DNA of 28,191 nucleotides from QHCE01 sp041743105 (GTDB lineage: Bacteria; Actinomycetota; Actinomycetes; Mycobacteriales; QHCE01): NCBI GenBank assembly GCA_041743105.1, contig JBGTNI010000060.1, forward strand, positions 1-28,191, in the 5' to 3' direction. Made by a program: the position numbers and the translations under genes. The notes under the pieces are model-generated. The model worked only from the letters and a program-made list of their open reading frames with translations, did no database searches and was not told where the DNA came from. Positions 9,028-15,893 of the stretch are shown here, piece after piece (position 1 is the first letter of the stretch; each line of letters starts with the position of its first letter).

Positions 9028-10560
9028 ATGAGCGATGCGCCCTCCGCCGCCGCCGACTCGCCCCGCAACGAATGGGCCGGTCGGTCTCCGACGCTGCCGT
9101 TGCCGTCGGGCCCGCCCTCGAGGGCGCCAGGACAGGCGCAGCCGGTCTCGGCTCCGATGGGTTCCCTGCCGCCCCCGTCCCAACGCGGGTCGACTATGTC
9201 AGAGCAGGCCGCGTCGACCGGCCTGATGACTGAGATCGAAGCCAAGGTTCGGGAACAGATCCGACGACGAGATATCGACCCATTTGCCCAGGCCAGCGCG
9301 GTGCGTCACATCATCGACGATGTGCTCGTCGAACATGCCGAAGGCGCCTTCAACGGTGCCCAGCCCATCGTCGCCAACCCGGCGGCGACGGCGCGAGCGA
9401 TCTTCGACGCGGTAGCTGGACTCGGCCCGCTGCAGCGGTTTCTCGACGATCCGGCAGTCGAAGAAATCTGGGTGAACGGCCCCGGTCAGGTGTTCGTCGC
9501 CCGCGCCGGTCGCAGCGAACTCACCACCACCATACTGTCTTCCGATCACGTCAAAGATCTCGTCGAACGCATGCTCAAGCACAGCGGTCGCCGCCTCGAC
9601 CTTTCTACGCCGTTCGTGGATGCCACACTGCCCGACGGCTCCCGGCTGCACGTGGTGATTCCCGACATCACTCGCGAACACTGGGCCGTCAACATCCGCA
9701 AATTCGTGTTGCGGGCACACACCTTGGAACACCTCGTGGCGCTGCGAACCCTCACGCCGCATGCCGCAAAGTTTCTCGAAGCCGCTGTGGCGGCGGGCCT
9801 GAACATCATTGTCGCCGGTGGAACCCAAGCCGGTAAGACCACTATGCTCAACTGCCTCGCTACCGCCATACCGGCAGCGCAGCGTGTGGTGAGCTGTGAA
9901 GAAGTCTTCGAGCTTCAACTGGGTCTGCCCGATTGGGTGGCCATGCAGACCCGGCAGCCCAACCTGGAAGGCGCCGGTGAGATCCCACTGCGTCGCCTGG
10001 TCACCGAAGCGCTGCGCATGCGACCGTCCCGCATTCTGATCGGTGAGGTTCGGCAGGCCGAAGCCCTCGATATGCTCATCGCGCTCAACAGTGGCCTACC
10101 GGGTATGTGCTCGCTGCACGCCAACTCCGCACGCGAGGCGGTGACCAAACTGTGCACGTTGCCGCTGCTGGCGGGAGAGAACATCTCGGCGAGTTTTGTG
10201 GTGCCCACCGTGGCCACCAGTGTGGACCTGGTGGTGCACGTTGCGGTGGAGGCCTCTGGTCGCCGCCGAGTAACCGAGATCGTCGCTCTCCCGGGCCGAG
10301 TGGAGGGGCAGGTCATCGAGACCGCCGATATCTTCACCACCTCGCGGGGAGCACTGGTGCGCGCCGGTGGTTTCCCGCCGCACGCCGAACGTTTCGGCTA
10401 CGCCGGATACGACATCGCCGCGCTCCTCGCTTATGGCGGAACACCTGGTCACCGGCGGTCACCGGATCCGGCCGCACCTTCAAACGACCTGCTGGCGGGG
10501 TGTCAACCGGCAGTGACCGGTGGGTCCCAGCTGCCTGCCGCACCCCAGGCAGGTGGGTAA
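9028..10560 (+). CDS. tadA: TadA/CpaF-family secretion ATPase of the Tad (type IVc) pilus
   Basis: A 510-residue type II/IV secretion-system ATPase. The first about 60 residues are Pro/Ser/Ala-rich, and an alternative ATG at 9196 (MSEQAA) would remove them; neither start has a strong Shine-Dalgarno. From about residue 70 the CpaF family begins: N-terminal domain (LGPLQRFLDDPAVEEIWVNGP, 131-151), Walker A GGTQAGKTT at 264-272, acidic box CEEVFELQL at 290-298, Walker B region RILIGEVR at 335-342, and His box GMCSLHANSA at 359-368. In known Tad systems this hexameric motor powers pilus assembly at the cytoplasmic face of the membrane with TadB and TadC. It is the first gene of a plus-strand run, with tadB starting 2 bp after its stop. 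No TadZ/CpaE gene precedes it; the upstream gene is divergent. Confidence 0.95.
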   Translation: MSDAPSAAADSPRNEWAGRSPTLPLPSGPPSRAPGQAQPVSAPMGSLPPPSQRGSTMSEQAASTGLMTEIEAKVREQIRRRDIDPFAQASAVRHIIDDVLVEHAEGAFNGAQPIVANPAATARAIFDAVAGLGPLQRFLDDPAVEEIWVNGPGQVFVARAGRSELTTTILSSDHVKDLVERMLKHSGRRLDLSTPFVDATLPDGSRLHVVIPDITREHWAVNIRKFVLRAHTLEHLVALRTLTPHAAKFLEAAVAAGLNIIVAGGTQAGKTTMLNCLATAIPAAQRVVSCEEVFELQLGLPDWVAMQTRQPNLEGAGEIPLRRLVTEALRMRPSRILIGEVRQAEALDMLIALNSGLPGMCSLHANSAREAVTKLCTLPLLAGENISASFVVPTVATSVDLVVHVAVEASGRRRVTEIVALPGRVEGQVIETADIFTTSRGALVRAGGFPPHAERFGYAGYDIAALLAYGGTPGHRRSPDPAAPSNDLLAGCQPAVTGGSQLPAAPQAGG

Positions 10561-10562
10561 GC

Positions 10563-11456
10563 ATGGGGCTTCTGTTGGGAATGGTCGCGGCCCTCGGTGG
10601 ACTGCTGATGTGGCTGGGATACGTCGGGGCCTTACAAGCGCCGAAGGACCAGGCGACTATGTCTTCGCTGTCCCCACTAACCCCGCTGTCCCGCTGGTCG
10701 CGTCGCCGGGTGCAGCTGCTGCGACAAGCCGACGTGTCTCGCGTGTCATCGGGGCAGCTACTGTGCGTTCAATTGGGCACTGCGCTGCTGTCGGTGCTGA
10801 TCGTGTTGGTGGTCACTCGCAGCGTTTCGGTGGCAATCTGCTTCGGAATATTTGGCTTCTTGGCCCCAACCGCCGGGGTACGGGGGATGCGGAATCGGCG
10901 ACTACGCGAACTGCGCGACGTGTGGCCCGAGGTGGTTGACAATCTGGCATCGGCGGTGCGAGCCGGGCTGTCGTTGCCAGAGGCGGTGGCTGCCTTGTCG
11001 ACACGCGGTCCCGAACCGTTGCGCCCGGCGTTTAACCGCTTCGCCGCCGACTACCGGGTGACTGGGCGATTCTCGGACAGCCTGAACCATCTCAAAGACC
11101 AGCTCGCCGACCCCATCGGCGACCGGGTGTGTGAGGCGCTGCGCATGGCGCGCGAAGTGGGAGGCACAGACCTGGGTCGTCTGCTGCGTACGCTGTCGAC
11201 GTTTCTGCGGGAGGATTCGCGGACGCGGGCTGAGCTGGAGACCCGGCAGGGCTGGACGGTTAACGCCGCACGGCTAGCTGTGGCCGCGCCGTGGGTCGTG
11301 TTGCTGCTGCTGGCAATGCAGGCCGCCACCCTGGAGGCATACGACTCGACCTCGGGCCGCCTGCTACTGGCGGGTGGGGCCGCTGCGAGCTTTCTGGCGT
11401 ATCGACTGATGCTACGTATCGGTCAGTTGCCCCAAGAGCGGCGGGTGTTGTCATGA
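10563..11456 (+). CDS. tadB: TadB-like type II secretion F-domain membrane protein
   Basis: A 297-residue integral membrane protein starting at ATG 10563, 2 bp after the tadA stop and preceded by a G-rich GGTGGG. It has an N-terminal helix (MGLLLGMVAALGGLLMWLGY), a central hydrophobic pair (about 65-100), the T2SSF domain with the family pattern DVWPEVVDNLASAVRAGLSLPEAV, and a C-terminal helical pair. The open frame extends upstream into tadA, but that part reads as an out-of-frame shadow of tadA. In Tad systems TadB and TadC form the inner-membrane platform under the TadA motor. The stop overlaps the tadC start (ATGA), so the two should be made together. Confidence 0.93.
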   Translation: MGLLLGMVAALGGLLMWLGYVGALQAPKDQATMSSLSPLTPLSRWSRRRVQLLRQADVSRVSSGQLLCVQLGTALLSVLIVLVVTRSVSVAICFGIFGFLAPTAGVRGMRNRRLRELRDVWPEVVDNLASAVRAGLSLPEAVAALSTRGPEPLRPAFNRFAADYRVTGRFSDSLNHLKDQLADPIGDRVCEALRMAREVGGTDLGRLLRTLSTFLREDSRTRAELETRQGWTVNAARLAVAAPWVVLLLLAMQAATLEAYDSTSGRLLLAGGAAASFLAYRLMLRIGQLPQERRVLS

Positions 11457-12406
11457 GACTGCTTGGCGCGGTGCTGGGTGCGGGTGCGGTCCTCGGCGTG
11501 TGGTTGGCGGGCACGAATATGCCGGGCTCGCGCAGACTCCGGTTGGGCGACCGACTGGAGCCGTACCTTCGACCAGTGACCGGTTCGTCCGCCCCGATGG
11601 TCTCGGAGCAGGACAGTCTCGTCGCCCGCGTGTTGGGCCAGTGGGGCGCGGCTGGTCGGCTCGCCGCTCCCATGCTGACCCGCGCTGGGCGCTGGGTGGA
11701 GTCGGTGCTGGGCGGTGCCCGTTCGGTACGCATCCGGCTTGCGGCGCTGGGCTCCGAACAGCGAGTAGAGGACTTCCGCGTCGAGCAAGTCATGTGGGGC
11801 GTAGTCGGCGGTCTTGGCGGGCTGTTTCTGGTCGCCGCGATCTCGGCGGTTACGTTCTCGGTGAACCTCCTTGCCGCCGCGGCGCTGATCGCGATCTGTC
11901 TGGTCACCGGGGTGCTGATGCGTGATTGGTGGCTCACGATGCAGGTTCGACGCCGGGAACGCGCGATGATGGAGGAGCTCCCGGTGGTGGCCGAGCTACT
12001 GGCGTTGGCTGTGACGGCCGGCGAATCTCCGGTGTCCGCGCTGCAGCGTGTGTGTCGGCTGTGCCGCGGGGAGCTGTCGGTCGAGCTGGGTCGCGCGCTG
12101 GCCGAAGCCAGGGCCGGCGCGTCGTTGATCGGATCGTTGCAGGCCATTGAGGTACGTACCAGCCTGGATTCGCTGGCGCGATTCATCGATGGCATGGTGA
12201 TCGCGCTTGAGCGGGGCACCCCCCTCGCCGAAGTGCTACGGGCGCAAGCGGCCGACGTGCGGGAGGCGGGAAAGCGGGCGCTGCTTGCGTCCGGCGGGCG
12301 CCGTGAGATCGCGATGATGTTTCCGGTGGTGTTCCTGCTGCTGCCCATCACTGTGCTGTTCGCGCTGTATCCGGGGCTGGTGAACATTGCCCTGCTCACC
12401 CGGTAG
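11453..12406 (+). CDS. tadC: TadC-like type II secretion F-domain membrane protein
   Basis: A 317-residue protein starting at ATG 11453, which overlaps the tadB stop by 4 bp. It has an N-terminal membrane helix (LLGAVLGAGAVLGVWLAG), a cytoplasmic stretch, a long hydrophobic double segment around residues 110-150, a T2SSF domain (MMEELPVVAELLALAVTAGE and a second amphipathic part ending LAEVLRAQAADVREAGKR), and a C-terminal helix (MMFPVVFLLLPITVLFAL). As the second platform protein it should pair with TadB. A 379-codon frame on the opposite strand (11260-12399) is Ser/Arg/Pro-rich shadow translation. Confidence 0.93.
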   Translation: MRLLGAVLGAGAVLGVWLAGTNMPGSRRLRLGDRLEPYLRPVTGSSAPMVSEQDSLVARVLGQWGAAGRLAAPMLTRAGRWVESVLGGARSVRIRLAALGSEQRVEDFRVEQVMWGVVGGLGGLFLVAAISAVTFSVNLLAAAALIAICLVTGVLMRDWWLTMQVRRRERAMMEELPVVAELLALAVTAGESPVSALQRVCRLCRGELSVELGRALAEARAGASLIGSLQAIEVRTSLDSLARFIDGMVIALERGTPLAEVLRAQAADVREAGKRALLASGGRREIAMMFPVVFLLLPITVLFALYPGLVNIALLTR

Positions 12407-12419
12407 CTTGCAACCTGAG

Positions 12420-12429
12420 TTATCCACAG
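12420..12429. promoter_or_regulatory. DnaA-box-like motif between tadC and the pilin-position gene
   Basis: TTATCCACAG, inside the exact 12-mer AGTTATCCACAG, begins 14 bp after the tadC stop and about 90 bp before the next start. It could mark a second promoter for the pilin-type genes. Confidence 0.4.
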
Positions 12430-12518
12430 ATCGTGGTTGAGGGGGCCGCCGTAGGCCGTGCTGCATTACGCTGGTCGAACGTCGGCTTTGGTGTCGCGCA
12501 CGCCATCTGGGAGAACAC

Positions 12519-12734
12519 ATGAAACGCATCGCCCGCTTTCGGGAACGGCTGTCGGCTATGACTGCTCGTGTTTTGGTGGGTGATCTGCAGCGGGGTGATG
12601 TGCCGGGGTGGGTGTTGGTGACGGTGATGTCCGCCGGTTTAGTGGTGGCGATTTTCGCCGCGTTTCGGGACACCATCGTCTCGGCGGTGACCGACGCCAT
12701 CAATCAGGTGGTCTCCGGCACCAGCGACGGCTAG
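12519..12734 (+). CDS. Small single-helix membrane protein in the Flp pilin position
   Basis: 71 residues, starting at ATG 12519 with a Shine-Dalgarno-like GGGAGAA upstream. A basic N-terminus (MKRIARFRERL) is followed by GDVPGWVLVTVMSAGLVVAIFAAF, one membrane helix, and a short polar C-terminus. Size, helix and position between tadC and the tadE-like genes fit a major pilin. The classical Flp cleavage site (Gly followed by Glu-Tyr at +5/+6) is absent, so it is either a divergent pilin or an accessory subunit. It is separated from tadC by 112 bp holding a DnaA-box-like motif, while the next gene starts 4 bp after its stop. Confidence 0.75.
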   Translation: MKRIARFRERLSAMTARVLVGDLQRGDVPGWVLVTVMSAGLVVAIFAAFRDTIVSAVTDAINQVVSGTSDG

Positions 12735-12738
12735 GGCC

Positions 12739-13155
12739 ATGAGCTGGATCCGCCGCCATTGTTGCCGCTTTCGTGGTGATCGCGGCGCGGCCGTGCCCGA
12801 GTTCTTGATGGTCAGCATCGTGCTGATCTTCCTCGCGATGCTGATCGTGCAAGCGATCCTGTACCTCTACATCAGGAGCATCGTCGTCGCTTCCGCGGCC
12901 GAAGGTGCCCGCTATGCGGCGAACGCCGATGCCACCCCACAAGGCGGTGCCGAGGTCGCGAACGATCGGATCGCTCGCGGCACCAGCGACGCGGTGGCGG
13001 CGGAGATTGCATGCGAGGGATCCGAAGTTCCGGGTGAAGGCGGCGCGACGCTGGTGCAGGTCCGTTGTGCGGGTGACCTTCCGCTGTTCTTCGTGCCGCT
13101 GGGCGATGTGCTGCCCATCGATGTGCGGGCGCAGGCTATCGAGGAGGGCGGATGA
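12739..13155 (+). CDS. tadE: TadE-like pseudopilin
   Basis: 138 residues. The basic N-terminus with DRGAAVPEFLMVSIVLIFLAM is a TadE-type prepilin start: a Gly followed by small residues and an in-helix Glu, then one long hydrophobic helix. The rest is predicted extracytoplasmic, with a Cys pair (CEGSEV and VRCAG) that could form a disulfide, as in many actinobacterial TadE proteins. It starts 4 bp after the upstream gene, and its stop overlaps the next start (ATGA), indicating one transcript. Known TadE proteins are minor pseudopilins needed for pilus assembly and are processed by a prepilin peptidase, which is not in this window. Confidence 0.88.
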   Translation: MSWIRRHCCRFRGDRGAAVPEFLMVSIVLIFLAMLIVQAILYLYIRSIVVASAAEGARYAANADATPQGGAEVANDRIARGTSDAVAAEIACEGSEVPGEGGATLVQVRCAGDLPLFFVPLGDVLPIDVRAQAIEEGG

Positions 13156-13688
13156 GTCGCCTGTGGTGGTATCGGTTCCTACCGCGTCGGTTTAATAGGC
13201 ACTGGCGTGACGAGCACGGTGCGGCCACGGTGGAGTTCGTGTTCCTGGGCGTGCTGGTGTTGGTGCCGCTGTTCTACCTGGCGATCGCCGCCTTCAGCGT
13301 GCAGAGCAACGTCTTGGCCACCACGCAGGCAGCGCGAGAGGCTGGGCGGGCATTCGCCACCGCGCCTGATGTGCCGACCGGGGTGAACCGGGCGCAGTAT
13401 GCGGTCCGATTGGCGTTGCGCAACCATGGCATCGATGGCGGTGGCGCGACGCTACGGTTTGTCGATGCGGAGAGTTCCTGTTCGTCGGGAGGCTCAGCGG
13501 CGCCCGATCCGGGAGCGGCGTCGTTGGAACCAGAGGCGGTGTTCACGGTGTGCGTGGTGAGCACCTTCGACGTCCCGGCGGTGCCGGCGTTTCTGGAAGG
13601 TTCATCCAAGACCACGACGGCTCGATACGTAGTGACGGTGGACAGTTACCGCAAGGTCGATTCCGACTCGGAGACGGGTGCGTCGTGA
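13152..13688 (+). CDS. TadE/TadF-like pseudopilin
   Basis: 178 residues with start ATG 13152 overlapping the tadE stop by 4 bp. After a basic leader (RRFNRHWRDEH) comes GAATVEFVFLGVLVLVPLFYLAIAA in two steps: the canonical prepilin-like GAATVE and then one long helix. The mature part has the TadE-family helix (TTQAAREAGRAFATAP), a central Cys (SSCSSGG) and a second Cys (FTVCVVS) that may pair outside the membrane. It most likely is the second minor pseudopilin of the system (TadF position). The stop overlaps the following GTG start (GTGA). Confidence 0.85.
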   Translation: MSRLWWYRFLPRRFNRHWRDEHGAATVEFVFLGVLVLVPLFYLAIAAFSVQSNVLATTQAAREAGRAFATAPDVPTGVNRAQYAVRLALRNHGIDGGGATLRFVDAESSCSSGGSAAPDPGAASLEPEAVFTVCVVSTFDVPAVPAFLEGSSKTTTARYVVTVDSYRKVDSDSETGAS

Positions 13689-14191
13689 GGGTGGTTGCTC
13701 GGTTGTGTCGTGGCGGCGCGTTACGAGGCGATGCCGGGAGCATGCTGCCGTTGATCACAGTCTTCGTGCTGGTCGTGGTGTTGATGCTGATGGGGATGAT
13801 GGCGGCGACCGGGGCGTTCATCGCGCAACGTGACTTGCAGGGCGTGTGCGATGAGACGGCCGCCGCGGTGGCATCGGAGGTCGATATCGAGCAGCCGCGC
13901 GTTAAGGCGCCTGACGGTTCGGAGATGCTGGCGCTGGACGTGGACGCGGTGGCCGCTGCGGTGGAAGCGCACCGGGTGAAGTTTTTTTCCCACGATCCCG
14001 GCCTACGCATGGTAGGGACATCCGATGGCGGTGTAGCGACGGTGGAGTGTCACACGAAAGTCAAGGTGCCGTTCGGGACGGTCTTCGGTAAAGGTGGCGG
14101 CGTGGAGCGGGACGCGGTGAGCGCGATCCGCTCCCCGATCTCGGAGCCAACGTCGGAGGCCAGCATCGTCCCGAACGATCCGGTGGGATAG
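13685..14191 (+). CDS. TadG-like/helicase-type pilus-assembly protein with one N-terminal helix
   Basis: 168 residues from GTG 13685, which overlaps the previous stop by 4 bp; the open frame reaches further back only as a shadow. The N-terminus (RGDAGSMLPLITVFVLVVVLMLMGMMAATGAF) resembles the TadG/TadE-like leader GDxGS followed by a helix. IAQRDLQGVCDETAAAVASEVD follows, a pattern typical of actinobacterial TadG-like proteins (Rv3654c type, often annotated as helicase/secretion neighborhood TadE-like protein). The remainder is predicted outside the membrane. It closes the tightly overlapping tad gene block. Confidence 0.8.
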   Translation: MRVVARLCRGGALRGDAGSMLPLITVFVLVVVLMLMGMMAATGAFIAQRDLQGVCDETAAAVASEVDIEQPRVKAPDGSEMLALDVDAVAAAVEAHRVKFFSHDPGLRMVGTSDGGVATVECHTKVKVPFGTVFGKGGGVERDAVSAIRSPISEPTSEASIVPNDPVG

Positions 14192-14196
14192 CCCGC

Positions 14197-14206
14197 CTGT
14201 GGATAA
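14197..14206. promoter_or_regulatory. DnaA-box-like motif before the DUF6318-like gene
   Basis: CTGTGGATAA is TTATCCACAG on the minus strand, inside the exact 12-mer AGTTATCCACAG (14197-14208). It lies in the 55-bp gap between the TadG-like stop and the next start, so it could mark a third promoter in the pilus cluster. Confidence 0.4.
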
Positions 14207-14246
14207 CTGAAGCGATAGTTGATGTGATTCGGTTAGTGTGTTTCGT

Positions 14247-14924
14247 ATGGGTTTTTTGGGTCCGGATGTGAAGCTGAAGCCTGGGTGGCGGCAGGGTTGG
14301 TGGTGGCGGGAACGGATTCCGGCCATCATCGCGGTGGTAGTACTGGCGGCCGGGATTGGGTTAGCGGGGTGGTTACCGTTTTATCTTAGGGATAACGACG
14401 AGCCGCCCGCCCGGCCTCGTGACACCGCCGACAACCAGACTGCCGCGCCCACTACTTCGACTCGCCCCCGCGAGGAACCACCCAAACGGCCAGACGCGAT
14501 GTCCGAGCCGACCCAGGCGGGGGTGGAGGCCACGGTGCGGTACGAGAACGACGCGATCAATTACGCGCAACGCACCGGGGATGTGCTGCCACTAAAACGG
14601 ATATACGACCTGGAACATTGTGCGGTGTGTAGGGGTGTGCTTGCCCAGATCGAAAAGGACAGCATGAACGGTCGCTATCTGGAGGGTGCGTCCTACACCG
14701 TAGTTTCAGTCGCCGGCACCACGTTGACCCCCAACAGTCAGGGCGAGTGGCGTGGCAGCACAGAGCCGAGCATCAAACGAGATTCAGGCCGGCAGCTTGA
14801 GCCAGACGGCCGCCTTGTCCGGGAAATCGCAGCCGACCCTGCAAGCCTGTACGAGCTGAGACTGTCCTTCGACAGCGGCGCCTGGCGAATCTACGGCGGC
14901 AGAGTCAAGGATCTAGGTCGATGA
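14247..14924 (+). CDS. Membrane-anchored DUF6318-like protein
   Basis: 225 residues from ATG 14247; a GTG at 14238 in the same frame would add three. One helix (IPAIIAVVVLAAGIGLAGWLPF in parts, about residues 24-46) anchors it, followed by a Pro/Thr/Arg-rich linker and an outer domain. That domain starts with PTQAGVEATVRYENDAINYAQRT in two steps and carries CAVC near 128-131. This resembles DUF6318, a family of actinobacterial lipoproteins with an NTF2-like domain often found at Tad loci. Here a membrane helix replaces the lipobox. It follows the pilus genes and overlaps the PKD-protein gene by 4 bp. A cell-surface role supporting the pilus is inference. Confidence 0.72.
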   Translation: MGFLGPDVKLKPGWRQGWWWRERIPAIIAVVVLAAGIGLAGWLPFYLRDNDEPPARPRDTADNQTAAPTTSTRPREEPPKRPDAMSEPTQAGVEATVRYENDAINYAQRTGDVLPLKRIYDLEHCAVCRGVLAQIEKDSMNGRYLEGASYTVVSVAGTTLTPNSQGEWRGSTEPSIKRDSGRQLEPDGRLVREIAADPASLYELRLSFDSGAWRIYGGRVKDLGR

Positions 14925-15772
14925 AGCGGCTTGTGGTAGTGGCGATCGTAGTGGTGCTCGGTGTGACGCCGACTTTCTCCGTTTCGGCTGAACCGACGCC
15001 GAAGGTAAATAGTGAAGCAAATGGACACCGTGCCGATACTTATCTCGATCTGGACGGTCAGAACACGCAGCCCGATTCGCCGCCTGCTTCGTCGGGTGCG
15101 GTGTCGTATCCGCTGGTGACGCGTTCGATATCACCCAATTGTCGCGTGGAGGGCACCGCCGGTGGTGTCCTGTGTGGCGTGTCGTGCGAAGAAGGTCAGA
15201 TCGAGTATGTCGTCATCACGCGTCGGATCGAGTCGCAGGGCGCACCGCCGAAAGTCACCGAGGATCTGGAGTGTGGCCTGCCCGATCGGTCCGTGCAGTC
15301 CCTAGCGATTCAGGAGTTCTACCAAACGCAGGTGAAAGTACCGGCACCCACGGTTCATCCGGCTAACGGTCTCACCCTGGTGAACTTCCCCAACGTCTAC
15401 TCCACCGACTTCACCGGCTACGAACACGACACCGACATCCAAACCGCGAAGGTGCGATTGAAATTCACCCCGGTGAAATACGTGTGGGACTTCGGCGACG
15501 GGAAGTCATTGACCAGCACCCAGCCGGGTAAACCCTTCGACAAAAAGCTAACCGACCGGGTGCAGGAGATGGAACGGGTGTACCCGATCACCCACCGCTA
15601 CACCGACACCGGGAAGTTCACTTCCACAGTAACGATCGTGATCAACGGCCAATACTCCGTCAACAACGGCCCATGGCAACCCATCACCGGCTCCCTCCAA
15701 GCCACCAGCCCCGGCCTCCAACTAGACATAGCCCAAGCCCGCGGCGAACTCATCACACCGAAAACTAGTTAG
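14921..15772 (+). CDS. Secreted PKD-domain protein
   Basis: 283 residues starting at ATG 14921, overlapping the previous stop by 4 bp. It has a clear Sec signal peptide (MKRLVVVAIVVVLGVTPTFS, cleavage likely after SVSA near residue 23). A region with four Cys follows (NCRVEG, LCGVSC, LECGL), and a PKD fold lies in the C-terminal half: YVWDFGDGKS at about 187-196 and HRYTDTGKFTSTVTI at about 226-240, both PKD hallmarks. PKD domains are beta-sandwich modules usually outside the cell that bind proteins or polysaccharide. Its coupling to the membrane-anchored partner and the pilus genes suggests a surface complex. No enzyme domain is visible. Confidence 0.85.
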   Translation: MKRLVVVAIVVVLGVTPTFSVSAEPTPKVNSEANGHRADTYLDLDGQNTQPDSPPASSGAVSYPLVTRSISPNCRVEGTAGGVLCGVSCEEGQIEYVVITRRIESQGAPPKVTEDLECGLPDRSVQSLAIQEFYQTQVKVPAPTVHPANGLTLVNFPNVYSTDFTGYEHDTDIQTAKVRLKFTPVKYVWDFGDGKSLTSTQPGKPFDKKLTDRVQEMERVYPITHRYTDTGKFTSTVTIVINGQYSVNNGPWQPITGSLQATSPGLQLDIAQARGELITPKTS

Positions 15773-15790
15773 CACAACGTGCGATCGCTC

Positions 15791-15882
15791 CGTCCAAAGT
15801 GGGAGTCAGACTCCGTCCAAACCGGGATTAAATTCCCGTCCGAAGTGGGAGTGCGATAGCGTCCGAAGTGGGATTGTAGTAG
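15791..15882. repeat. Four direct repeats with an exact 23-bp period upstream of the DUF4143 ATPase gene
   Basis: The core CGTCCRAAGTGGGA occurs at 15791, 15814 (CGTCCAAACCGGGA), 15837 and 15860, each start exactly 23 bp after the last. The 9-bp spacers are mostly not conserved. The core contains a small TCC-N6-GGA dyad. The array ends just upstream of the GTG at 15894. It looks like a multi-site operator or iteron block; the units are too short and regular for a CRISPR array. Confidence 0.8.
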
Positions 15883-15893
15883 CATGAGCTGCT

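Noticed and set aside
11260..12399. 379-codon open frame on the strand opposite tadC
   Set aside because: Its translation is Ser/Arg/Pro/Thr-rich without domains, and TadC on the other strand is clearly real.
2926..14208. DnaA-box-like sites as a replication origin
   Set aside because: The sites are single and kilobases apart, with no AT-rich unwinding region and no dnaA/dnaN genes nearby.
15791..15882. 23-bp repeats as a CRISPR array
   Set aside because: The conserved core is 14 bp and the spacers only 9 bp, with no cas genes; this fits an operator or iteron array.
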